NCBI GenBank assembly: GCA_001871015.1 | Contig: MNUO01000076.1 | Location: forward strand, 1 to 6,435 | DNA length: 6,435 nucleotides | From: Candidatus Desantisbacteria bacterium CG1_02_38_46 | GTDB lineage: Bacteria; Desantisbacteria; UBA1551; UBA1559 | Reading direction: 5' to 3' | Translations under genes and position numbers: made by a program | In this document: piece by piece, positions 1 to 5,604 of the stretch | How the letters are laid out: the number at the start of each line of letters is the position of its first letter | Numbering within the stretch: position 1 is the first letter of the stretch | Notes under the pieces: generated by a model | Told to the model about the DNA's origin: nothing | Databases searched by the model: none | What the model saw: only the letters and a program-made list of their open reading frames with translations

Positions 1-47
1 ATACCCCGGATCTAAGGAAAATAAATTATGAAACCAACAAATTTAAA

Positions 48-72
48 TTTTTGCTTCGCAAAAACTTTTTTT
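48..72 (+). terminator. Weak AT-rich hairpin with T-run in the leader
   Basis: TTTTTGC (48-54) is the perfect complement of GCAAAAA (58-64) around a TTC loop, followed by C and seven T residues (66-72). The layout is that of an intrinsic terminator, but the stem has only two G-C pairs and would be weak. It may end an upstream gene outside the window or act in the leader of the LolA-like gene. The rest of 1-120 holds no convincing gene and no clear promoter boxes. Confidence 0.3.
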
Positions 73-104
73 ATGCTGGAAACGTAGGAGAAATGGCGAA
101 AAAG

Positions 105-115
105 AAAGGAGGTGA
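105..115 (+). promoter_or_regulatory. Strong Shine-Dalgarno that sets the start of the LolA-like gene
   Basis: AAAGGAGGTGA is a near-perfect anti-16S match, followed by five bases and then ATG at 121. The longer in-frame GTG at 112 lies inside this SD and so is unlikely to be the start. ATG 121 also puts Lys-Arg-Arg directly at the N-terminus, as expected of a signal peptide. Confidence 0.85.
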
Positions 116-120
116 GAGAG

Positions 121-1059
121 ATGAAAAGAAGGATATTTAAGTTTATTGTCACGGCGCTTGCTTTTTTTGTTAGTGCAACTCCTCTGATTGCTGAGGATGC
201 CTTCTCCACACTGGACAACCTGGAAAAGAATTATGTGGGGATTGAGAAGGCTGGACTGAATACCTTAATTGCCAAGGCTTTGACCCCTGCATACCCCGAG
301 ACCGCTATTACGGTTTACTGGTCAAGAGAGAAGGGACTTAAGGTGAAGGCTGAGGGAGGTGGTCCAGCTGCCATGGGAGCCGGACTAATGGTCGAGAGCT
401 TCGTAAGGGCTGCCGGGCTGGGATTAAAAAAGTCGAGCGAGGAATTCAAACTCACAAAGGAGACCGTTGATGCAACTATTGAAGCGGGCACACTGGAGGA
501 TGGAACCAAAGTTAGTGTGCTTACATTCATCCCGAAGAAGGGACAGGACCTGGACTTCAAAAAAATGGTTGTGAAGGTGGATGGGAAGAAGTGGCTGGTA
601 AGACAGATGGTGTTGACTACAAAGGAGGGGGAGGAAGTCATCACTAACATCACCTACAACAAGGATGGTCTTTTTGCAAAAATGGTCTCTTCTGTCGGCA
701 AAGTAAAAACAACGATGACTACCACTTACGGGGAAAAGGGCAAATTCACTGTTCCTGCTAAGCAAGTCATAGAGATGGAGGGGCCGAATGTTCCAGAGGA
801 GATGAAGAGCATGACGATTACTTATTCTGATGTTGAGGTGAATGCCAAGATTCCGGAAGATGTCTTTGCTGAACCGAAAGTTGGCGATGTTCCAAAACCT
901 ACTGAAACCGCGGCACAACTTTTCCAGCAAGCACAGGCAGCAATGCAAAAGGGCGATATGGATACAGCAAAATTGAAGTTGCGGCAGATAGTTACTTACT
1001 ATCCCAATGACCCTATGGCAACCGCAGCAGATATGATGTTCAAGCAGTTGCCCAAATAG
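121..1059 (+). CDS. Secreted LolA/LolB-fold-like protein with C-terminal TPR-like tail
   Basis: The 312-residue product starts with a classic signal peptide: MKRR, a hydrophobic core at about residues 5-23, and a likely cut after PLIA (residue 24). It should therefore act in the periplasm or envelope. Residues ~25-250 read like the outer-membrane lipoprotein-sorting (LolA-like) superfamily: beta-strand-rich, with FIPKKGQDLDFKKMVVKVD near 136-154 and a closing YSDVEVNAKIPEDVF (235-249), which matches the usual family ending of 'f-s-d-i-x-v-N-x-x-i-p-x-x-x-F'. Residues ~259-312, after a Pro-rich linker, look like one TPR-type helical pair (QAQAAMQKGDMDTAKLKLRQ). There is no lipobox Cys, so it is not itself a lipoprotein. 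By eye it is richer in GC than the genes downstream. A palindromic repeat follows it, so it may be a separate transcription unit. The superfamily call is moderately secure; the cargo is unknown, and true LolA is usually shorter and lacks a TPR tail. Confidence 0.7.
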   Translation: MKRRIFKFIVTALAFFVSATPLIAEDAFSTLDNLEKNYVGIEKAGLNTLIAKALTPAYPETAITVYWSREKGLKVKAEGGGPAAMGAGLMVESFVRAAGLGLKKSSEEFKLTKETVDATIEAGTLEDGTKVSVLTFIPKKGQDLDFKKMVVKVDGKKWLVRQMVLTTKEGEEVITNITYNKDGLFAKMVSSVGKVKTTMTTTYGEKGKFTVPAKQVIEMEGPNVPEEMKSMTITYSDVEVNAKIPEDVFAEPKVGDVPKPTETAAQLFQQAQAAMQKGDMDTAKLKLRQIVTYYPNDPMATAADMMFKQLPK

Positions 1060-1069
1060 CCAGAAAAAG

Positions 1070-1110
1070 GGGACGCTTCTACTTTTCACCAGAAAAAGTA
1101 GAAGCGTCCC
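1070..1110. repeat. Palindromic element A (17-bp arms, 7-nt loop)
   Basis: GGGACGCTTCTACTTTT (1070-1086) and AAAAGTAGAAGCGTCCC (1094-1110) are perfect reverse complements around CACCAGA. The pairing can extend outward imperfectly: GAAAA (1063-1067) with TTTTC (1112-1116). The short ATTTTC after the stem gives at best a weak terminator for the LolA-like gene. The perfect arms and intergenic position resemble a REP-type or MITE-type mobile palindrome more than an ordinary terminator. It fills most of the 68-nt gap before rnc. No transposase gene is in the window. Confidence 0.8.
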
Positions 1111-1127
1111 ATTTTCAGAGCAAACAT

Positions 1128-1841
1128 ATGGACGAAATAAGAAGAAAGAAATTAGAGCAATTTCAGAATAATTTAGGAATCAGGTTCAGGGATATTGGGC
1201 TTTTAGATATCGCCTTGACACACCGTACTTTTGCAGTTGAAAGCTCTAAAATTGTTGAAGATAATGAAAGACTGGAATTTTTAGGAGATGCTGTCCTTGG
1301 GTTGGCCATAGGTACATATCTATACAGGAAGTACAGAGGATATTCTGAAGGCCATCTCAGCATGGCGAGGTCAAAATTGGTCAACGAAAATATCCTGGCA
1401 ATGAAGGCGAGAGAATTCCATCTTGGAAATTATCTCCTTTTTGGTAAAGGCGAGGAATTGACCGGAGGGCGAAACAAAGATTCAATTCTCGCTTCATCCT
1501 TTGAGGCGATAATTGGAGCAATTTATTTGGAATCTGGCTTCCAGAAAGTATATAGTTTTATCTACAATTGTTTTAAAAGAGAAGTTGCAAAATTAAGCAT
1601 AAAATCAGCACTGAAGGATTATAAGGGCGAATTGCAGGAGTTAGCAGAGGGAAGATTTGGAGTAAAGCCCTTTTATAAATTGGTTAGAACAACTGGTCCC
1701 GACCACAAAAAGTTTTTTGAGGTAAAGGTAGTTATTAGAGGAAAATTTTTTGGCGTGGGAAAGGGTGGGACTAAAAAAGAAGCAGAGCAAAAAGCTGCAA
1801 AAGAAGCATTGAGAAGGGAGGAGGGATGGATTATTTTTTAA
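1128..1841 (+). CDS. rnc: Ribonuclease III
   Basis: This 237-residue protein is a full-length RNase III, the cytoplasmic double-strand-specific endonuclease that processes rRNA precursors and cleaves structured mRNAs. The catalytic domain (~1-155) has the ALTHRT motif (29-34) and the signature NERLEFLGDAVL (46-57), with metal-binding E50 and D54, then EGHLSMARSKLV (74-85) and SILASSFEAIIGAIYLE (119-135). E126 matches the essential glutamate (E. coli E117), but the position of E. coli D114 is Ser123. The double-stranded RNA-binding domain (~163-232) has DYKGELQE, GPDHKKFFEV and TKKEAEQKAAKEAL. The ATG at 1128 fits the family N-terminus, but no good SD precedes it, only GAG at 1118-1120, and palindrome A ends 17 nt upstream. 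The 3' end overlaps the dehydrogenase gene by 16 nt, so the two are probably co-transcribed. Confidence 0.96.
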   Translation: MDEIRRKKLEQFQNNLGIRFRDIGLLDIALTHRTFAVESSKIVEDNERLEFLGDAVLGLAIGTYLYRKYRGYSEGHLSMARSKLVNENILAMKAREFHLGNYLLFGKGEELTGGRNKDSILASSFEAIIGAIYLESGFQKVYSFIYNCFKREVAKLSIKSALKDYKGELQELAEGRFGVKPFYKLVRTTGPDHKKFFEVKVVIRGKFFGVGKGGTKKEAEQKAAKEALRREEGWIIF

Positions 1842-2983
1842 CTGAAGAACAAAAGATGATTGTAGAATTAACACGCAAAATTGCCAGGGAAAAAATTACG
1901 CCTGTTGTTGCTCATCACGATGAAACAGAGGAATTTCCATGGGACATAATGAAATTACTTGCTGAAGCAGATTTGTTCGGTGTTTATATCCCTCAGGAAT
2001 ACGGTGGGTTGGGTGGAGGAGTTTTTGAGCTTTCGCTGGTTACTGAGGAGTTAAGCAAGGTTTGTGGCGGGATAGCAATATGCTATGCCGCAACTGCCCT
2101 TGGCACATATCCAATCTTGTTATTTGGAAATGAAGAGCAGAAAAAAAAATACCTCCCTCAACTTGCAAAAGGTGTGAGACTTGCAGCTTTTGCACTGACA
2201 GAACCAAACGCAGGTAGTGATGCTGCTGGAATCCAGACACTAGCAAAAAAAGAAGGGGAGCATTATATATTAAATGGAACCAAACAATGGATTACAAATG
2301 GAGGAGAAGCAGAAGTATATACTGTCATTGCTATGACTGACCGTGCAAGGGGAGCCCGGGGCGCTACTGCATTTATTCTTGAAAAAGGAATGGATGGATT
2401 TGATTTTGGAAAAAAAGAAAAAAAGATGGGAATTCGTGCTTCGGCTACCCGGGAACTTATTTTTACTGATTGCAAGGTTGAAGCTTCAAGAATTCTAGGT
2501 AAAGAAGGAATAGGTTTTCTGGTTGCAATGAAAACTTTTGATGCTTCCCGTCCAGGAGTAGCTGCTCAGGCACTTGGGATTGCTCATGGTGCTCTGGATG
2601 ATGCGGTGAAATATTCACGCCAGCGTGTTCAGTTTGGCAAACCAATTTCATCGTTTCAGGCAATTCAGCACATCCTTGCAGATATGGCAACACAGGTTGA
2701 AGCTGCGCGTGCACTCATCTATGCTACAGCCAGGATGATTGATAAGGGCGTAAAGGATATTGCCAGGGAATCTGCAATGTCCAAATTGTTTGCTTCTGAT
2801 GTGGCGATGAAAGTAACCACAGATGCTGTCCAGGTTTTTGGAGGATATGGATATATGCGGGAATATCCTGTAGAAAAACGTATGCGCGATGCAAAAATTA
2901 CACAGATTTATGAGGGAACGAATCAGATTCAGCGCAATGTTATTGCACTTCAGTTGATCAAAGAAGCTGCAAAAGGAAAATAG
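1826..2983 (+). CDS. Acyl-CoA dehydrogenase (short-chain/butyryl-CoA type)
   Basis: This 385-residue flavoenzyme has the usual length and domain order of the family: N-terminal helices (1-~120), a beta-barrel with AFALTEPNAGSDAAG (121-135) and WITNGG (155-160) for FAD contact, and a C-terminal helical domain. That domain carries YSRQRVQFGKPISSFQAIQ (263-281), QVFGGYGYMREYPVEKRMRD (336-355) and IYEGTNQIQR (361-370). E363 in this last motif sits where the catalytic base of short- and medium-chain enzymes lies. It should interconvert acyl-CoA and 2-enoyl-CoA and exchange electrons with the Etf encoded just downstream. Acyl chain length cannot be fixed from sequence alone, and a reductase role (crotonyl-CoA or a similar enoyl-CoA) is plausible next to a ferredoxin-bearing EtfA. 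The ATG lies inside the end of rnc and is preceded by a purine-rich GGGAGGAGGG (1816-1825). The gene abuts etfB directly. Confidence 0.95.
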   Translation: MDYFLTEEQKMIVELTRKIAREKITPVVAHHDETEEFPWDIMKLLAEADLFGVYIPQEYGGLGGGVFELSLVTEELSKVCGGIAICYAATALGTYPILLFGNEEQKKKYLPQLAKGVRLAAFALTEPNAGSDAAGIQTLAKKEGEHYILNGTKQWITNGGEAEVYTVIAMTDRARGARGATAFILEKGMDGFDFGKKEKKMGIRASATRELIFTDCKVEASRILGKEGIGFLVAMKTFDASRPGVAAQALGIAHGALDDAVKYSRQRVQFGKPISSFQAIQHILADMATQVEAARALIYATARMIDKGVKDIARESAMSKLFASDVAMKVTTDAVQVFGGYGYMREYPVEKRMRDAKITQIYEGTNQIQRNVIALQLIKEAAKGK

Positions 2984-3775
2984 ATGGATATAATTGTTTG
3001 TATTAAGCAGGTGCCGGATACAGCAAGTTTGCACACTTTAAAAATAAACCCAAAGACAAATACTCTTATGAGAGATACAGCTCCTGCTATTATCAATCCT
3101 TTTGATGAGAATGCTATTGAGGAAGGGATTCGCTTGAAAGAAAAGTATGCTGGAGAGGTAACTGTTTTAAGTATGGGTCCACCACAGGTTGAAAAGGCAT
3201 TGAGGGATGCTTTAGCGATGGGAGCAGACAATGCTATACTTCTGAGCGACCGTTCTTTTGCCGGCGCGGACACACTTGCAACATCGTATACCCTTGCCGA
3301 AGCAATCAAAAAAATTGGAAAATTTGACTTAATTCTCTTTGGAAAGCAGGCAATTGATGGCGATACTGCCCAGGTTGGTCCAGGAGTTGCAGAATGTCTT
3401 GGTTTACCCCAGATTACATATGTGCGTAAGATAGAAATCGAAAACGGAAAATTAAGGGCTGAGAGAACACTTGAGGATTCATTTGAGCTTGTTGAGGCTG
3501 AATTGCCTGCAGTAATTACTGTCACAAAAGAAATTAATACTCCTCGTTATCCTTCTTTAAAAGGAATCATGAAGTCAAAAAAAGCCCAGATTACTATCTG
3601 GAGTCTGAAGGAAATGAGTATTGATTCAGATCGCGTCGGGTTAGAGGGTTCATCGACCCAGGTCATCAGGATTTTTACTCCTGAAATGCGTTCAAAAGGT
3701 GAAATCCTGCAGGGCACATCAGAAGATGTTGTTGATACCCTTATTAATAAATTAAGAGAAAGGAAAGTGTTGTAG
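2984..3775 (+). CDS. etfB: Electron transfer flavoprotein beta subunit, bifurcating-type motif
   Basis: This 263-residue protein shows the EtfB pattern throughout: MDIIVCIKQVPDT at the N-terminus, NPFDENAIEEGIRLKE (38-53), LRDALAMGADNAILL (73-87), GKQAIDGDTAQVGP (120-133), and the ETF-beta signature region ending PAVITVT (175-181) followed by RYPSLKGIMKSKK. The 125-133 loop reads DGDTAQVGP, the form I recall from EtfB of anaerobic bifurcating complexes, where a second FAD replaces the AMP of classical Etf; classical mitochondrial EtfB has a DDDCNQT-like loop. EtfB pairs with EtfA in the cytoplasm and docks to the acyl-CoA dehydrogenase encoded upstream. Its ATG follows the dehydrogenase TAG with no gap, with SD AAAAGGAAAA at 2971-2980. 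The EtfB assignment is very secure; the bifurcating subtype is inferred from motif and context. Confidence 0.96.
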   Translation: MDIIVCIKQVPDTASLHTLKINPKTNTLMRDTAPAIINPFDENAIEEGIRLKEKYAGEVTVLSMGPPQVEKALRDALAMGADNAILLSDRSFAGADTLATSYTLAEAIKKIGKFDLILFGKQAIDGDTAQVGPGVAECLGLPQITYVRKIEIENGKLRAERTLEDSFELVEAELPAVITVTKEINTPRYPSLKGIMKSKKAQITIWSLKEMSIDSDRVGLEGSSTQVIRIFTPEMRSKGEILQGTSEDVVDTLINKLRERKVL

Positions 3776-3777
3776 AT

Positions 3778-5004
3778 ATGGAAAACATTAAAGTAATACT
3801 TGAAAAATGTACTGGATGCAAATTGTGCGTCAAGGCCTGTCTTTTTAATGCAATAGAGATGGTGGACAAAAAAGCTGTAATAAAAGATAATTGTAATCTC
3901 TGCGGTGCTTGCGTAGAAGCTTGCAAGTCCCAGGCTATCCAGATTTCAAAGAAATCAGCCGAAAGTAGGCTCTCTGGAAGAGGAAGTGAAGAAAAAGATT
4001 TATCTGCGTATAAAGGTGTCTGGGTTTTTGCTGAGCAGAGGGAAGGGAAAGTTATACCTGTAACTTATGAACTGCTCGGTGAAGGGCGAAAACTTGCTAG
4101 TTTACTGCAGGAGGAATTATCAGCAATCCTGTTAGGTGATAAACTTGATGGTGTGCCTTCGGAACTTATTGCTTGCGGAGCAGATAAAGTTTATTTTGCA
4201 TCTGACCCACTTCTCTCTCATTACCGTAACGAATTCTATACAAAAGTTATAGTTGATATGATTTCTCAGTATAAACCAGAGATATTTCTCATCGGGGCAA
4301 CTACTACCGGTCGTTCCCTTGCACCTCGGATTGCTGCACGCATAAAAACTGGTTTGACCGCGGATTGTACAGGACTGGACATAGATACAGAGAAAAAGAT
4401 TCTGCTTCAAACCCGTCCGGCTTTCGGTGGTAACATTATGGCTACAATTATTTCCCCTAACCATCGTCCGCAGATGGCAACAGTCAGACCCAGGGTAATG
4501 AAGAGATGTGCCAAACAAGATAGCAGGAACGGAGAGGTTATTAATGTTAAACCACAGCTCTCTGGCGAAGGTGCACTTACAGAAATTCTGAAGGTGATAA
4601 AGGTTGAAGAAAAAGTGGTAGACCTGCAGGAAGCGGATATTATTGTTTCTGGTGGCAGGGGACTTGGAAGAGCGGAGAACTTTTCAATTATCAGGGAACT
4701 GGCTGAGGTGCTCGGAGGTGCTGTTGGCGCATCGAGAGCAACAGTGGATGCAGGTTGGATTCCGTCATATCATCAAGTTGGTCAAACAGGAAAAACTGTT
4801 GGTCCGAAACTATATATTGCCTGTGGAATTTCGGGTGCAGTTCAACATCTTGTTGGAATGCAGAATTCAGAAACTATAGTTGCAATAAATAAGGACCCGA
4901 ATGCGCCTATTTTTAATGTGGCTACATATGGAATAGTCGGTGATTTATTTGAAATAGTTCCACTGTTGACAAAAAAATTAAAAATTAATGGGGTCAGGTC
5001 TTGA
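3778..5004 (+). CDS. etfA: Electron transfer flavoprotein alpha subunit with N-terminal 2x[4Fe-4S] ferredoxin domain
   Basis: At 408 residues this is about 80 longer than a plain EtfA (~310-330). The extra N-terminal part is a ferredoxin domain with two CxxCxxCxxxC motifs: C11, C14, C17, C21 and C39, C42, C45, C49. After a linker (~57-77) comes the EtfA domain: PEIFLIGATTTGRSLAPRIA (167-186), RPAFGGNIMATI (213-224), SGGRGLG (291-297), then the FAD-binding stretch from GASRATVDAGW to QVGQTGKTVGPKLYIACG and the ETF-alpha signature through NKDPNAPIFNVATYGIVGDLF (317-391). Ferredoxin-bearing EtfA proteins are known in anaerobes such as the caffeyl-CoA reductase CarE. A weak SD, AAAGGAAAG, lies near 3758-3766, and the gap after etfB is 2 nt. 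The last four codons (Gly-Val-Arg-Ser) and the TGA lie in the left arm of palindrome B, so the C-terminal tip seems to come from a repeat insertion. Confidence 0.96.
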   Translation: MENIKVILEKCTGCKLCVKACLFNAIEMVDKKAVIKDNCNLCGACVEACKSQAIQISKKSAESRLSGRGSEEKDLSAYKGVWVFAEQREGKVIPVTYELLGEGRKLASLLQEELSAILLGDKLDGVPSELIACGADKVYFASDPLLSHYRNEFYTKVIVDMISQYKPEIFLIGATTTGRSLAPRIAARIKTGLTADCTGLDIDTEKKILLQTRPAFGGNIMATIISPNHRPQMATVRPRVMKRCAKQDSRNGEVINVKPQLSGEGALTEILKVIKVEEKVVDLQEADIIVSGGRGLGRAENFSIIRELAEVLGGAVGASRATVDAGWIPSYHQVGQTGKTVGPKLYIACGISGAVQHLVGMQNSETIVAINKDPNAPIFNVATYGIVGDLFEIVPLLTKKLKINGVRS

Positions 5005-5058
5005 CAAATGACAAATATCAGGACTAAAGTCCTGAGTTACATGTCAAGACCTGACCCC
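4990..5058. repeat. Palindromic element B (17-bp arms, nested inner hairpin)
   Basis: GGGGTCAGGTCTTGACA (4990-5006) and TGTCAAGACCTGACCCC (5042-5058) are perfect reverse complements. Between them is a second stem, TCAGGAC (5018-5024) with GTCCTGA (5029-5035) around TAAA, and a tandem GACAAAT duplication (5003-5016). The whole can fold as a hairpin on a hairpin or a cruciform. No T-run follows either stem, so it is not a standard terminator. The left arm overlaps the last 15 nt of etfA, and the right arm ends 3 nt before the SD of ntpK. This looks like an inserted REP/MITE-type repeat; no transposase is in the window. Confidence 0.85.
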
Positions 5059-5061
5059 CTA

Positions 5062-5067
5062 AGGAGG
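5062..5067 (+). promoter_or_regulatory. Shine-Dalgarno of ntpK, just outside palindrome B
   Basis: AGGAGG lies 5 nt before ATG 5073 and 3 nt after the right arm of palindrome B. If the palindrome folds in mRNA this site should stay single-stranded, so the insertion need not block translation. It fixes the start of the V-ATPase proteolipid. Confidence 0.8.
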
Positions 5068-5072
5068 GTTTA

Positions 5073-5546
5073 ATGGATTGGGGTTTGATTTTATCAATTC
5101 TTGGAGGAGCACTTGCCGTAGGTTTAGCAGGGATAGGTTCGGCTATAGGGGTTGGACTTGCTGGGGCAGCAGCAAATGGAGTTCTTACTGAAGACCCCGA
5201 CAAATTTGGAACAATGTTATTGCTGGTTGCATTGCCAGGTACGCAGGGAATCTATGGGTTCCTTACAGGTTTTCTTGTGGCAATAAAAGTTGGGCTTTTA
5301 ACCGGAAAAATTCCAGTCATTTCTTTTTCTCAGGGATTGAGCATATTTTTCGCCTGTGTTCCAATTATGCTTGCTGGATGGATTTCAGCAATTCACCAGG
5401 GGAAGGTTTGTGCCGCCGGAATAGCAGTTGCAGCAAAGAAACCAGAAGCTACAATGAAAGCAATGATTTATGGTGTAATGGTAGAGACATATGCAGTCCT
5501 TGGCTTGCTTGCAAGCATTATTCTTTTAACAGGTATTAAATTGTAA
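5073..5546 (+). CDS. ntpK: V/A-type ATP synthase subunit K (proteolipid, sodium-type)
   Basis: This 157-residue, very hydrophobic protein is a fused double-hairpin proteolipid with four membrane helices (about 5-34, 45-76, 82-108, 128-154), the c-ring subunit of a membrane rotary ATPase. The two halves are related: a Gly/Ala-rich first helix in each (GIGSAIGVGLAGAAANG; HQGKVCAAGIAVAAKKP). The first hairpin has Gln (LPGTQGIYGF, Q58) where the second has the ion-binding Glu (MVETYAVLG, E138), as in Enterococcus hirae NtpK (156 aa). The residues matching the E. hirae sodium site (L61, T64, Q65, Y68, Q110, E139) are L54, T57, Q58, Y61, Q109 and E138 with the same spacing, which predicts Na+ rather than H+ transport. 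A strong SD precedes it. It is followed by subunit E, but there is no subunit I upstream, where bacterial operons usually have it. Confidence 0.93.
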   Translation: MDWGLILSILGGALAVGLAGIGSAIGVGLAGAAANGVLTEDPDKFGTMLLLVALPGTQGIYGFLTGFLVAIKVGLLTGKIPVISFSQGLSIFFACVPIMLAGWISAIHQGKVCAAGIAVAAKKPEATMKAMIYGVMVETYAVLGLLASIILLTGIKL

Positions 5547-5593
5547 TGGTAATGGTGTAAAGCACAAAGCAAGACCTGACACCATTTGACACC
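5544..5593. repeat. Element C: degraded relative of palindrome B
   Basis: GCAAGACCTGACACCATT (5569-5586) looks like the right arm of a palindrome and shares CAAGACCTGAC with the right arm of element B. Only the outer 8 bp of a left arm remain: AATGGTGT (5551-5558) pairs with ACACCATT (5579-5586). The expected inner CAGGTCTTGC is missing. Short direct repeats lie at both ends: TAATGG twice (5544-5555), and TGACACC twice (5577-5583, 5587-5593). It fills the 58-nt gap between ntpK and ntpE. I read it as a partly deleted member of the same repeat family. Confidence 0.6.
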
Positions 5594-5595
5594 AA

Positions 5596-5602
5596 GAGGT
5601 GA
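5596..5602 (+). promoter_or_regulatory. Shine-Dalgarno that sets the start of ntpE
   Basis: GAGGTGA precedes ATG 5605 at a short but workable distance. An in-frame GTG at 5599 lies inside this site, so ATG 5605 (MSIEAIIDKI) is preferred. That start also matches the usual family N-terminus, where a helix begins almost at once. Confidence 0.65.
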
Positions 5603-5604
5603 CG

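Noticed and set aside
112-120. GTG 112 as the start of the LolA-like protein
   Set aside because: The GTG is part of the AGGAGGTGA SD that serves ATG 121.
424-1089. Long 221-codon open frame on the minus strand
   Set aside because: It lies antisense to the LolA-like gene, runs into palindrome A, has an odd Cys/His/Leu-rich composition and no recognisable domain. The + strand gene has a strong SD, a signal peptide and a family pattern.
2950-3525. 191-codon open frame on the minus strand
   Set aside because: Antisense to etfB, low-complexity Ser/Ala/Ile composition, no family resemblance; a shadow of the real gene.
4643-4879. 78-codon + strand frame inside etfA
   Set aside because: It is out of frame within the conserved FAD-binding part of etfA, with no SD or known motif.
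5018-5058. Palindrome B as an intrinsic terminator between etfA and ntpK
   Set aside because: Neither the inner nor the outer stem is followed by a T-run; the bases after the outer stem are CTAAGGAGG, the ntpK SD.
5599-5604. GTG 5599 as the start of ntpE
   Set aside because: It lies within the GAGGTGA SD of ATG 5605 and adds only two residues before the usual family start.
1060-5604. A CRISPR array or tRNA-like genes in the gaps
   Set aside because: The palindromes are single, unequal copies thousands of bases apart with no regular spacers, and none folds into a cloverleaf with tRNA consensus bases.
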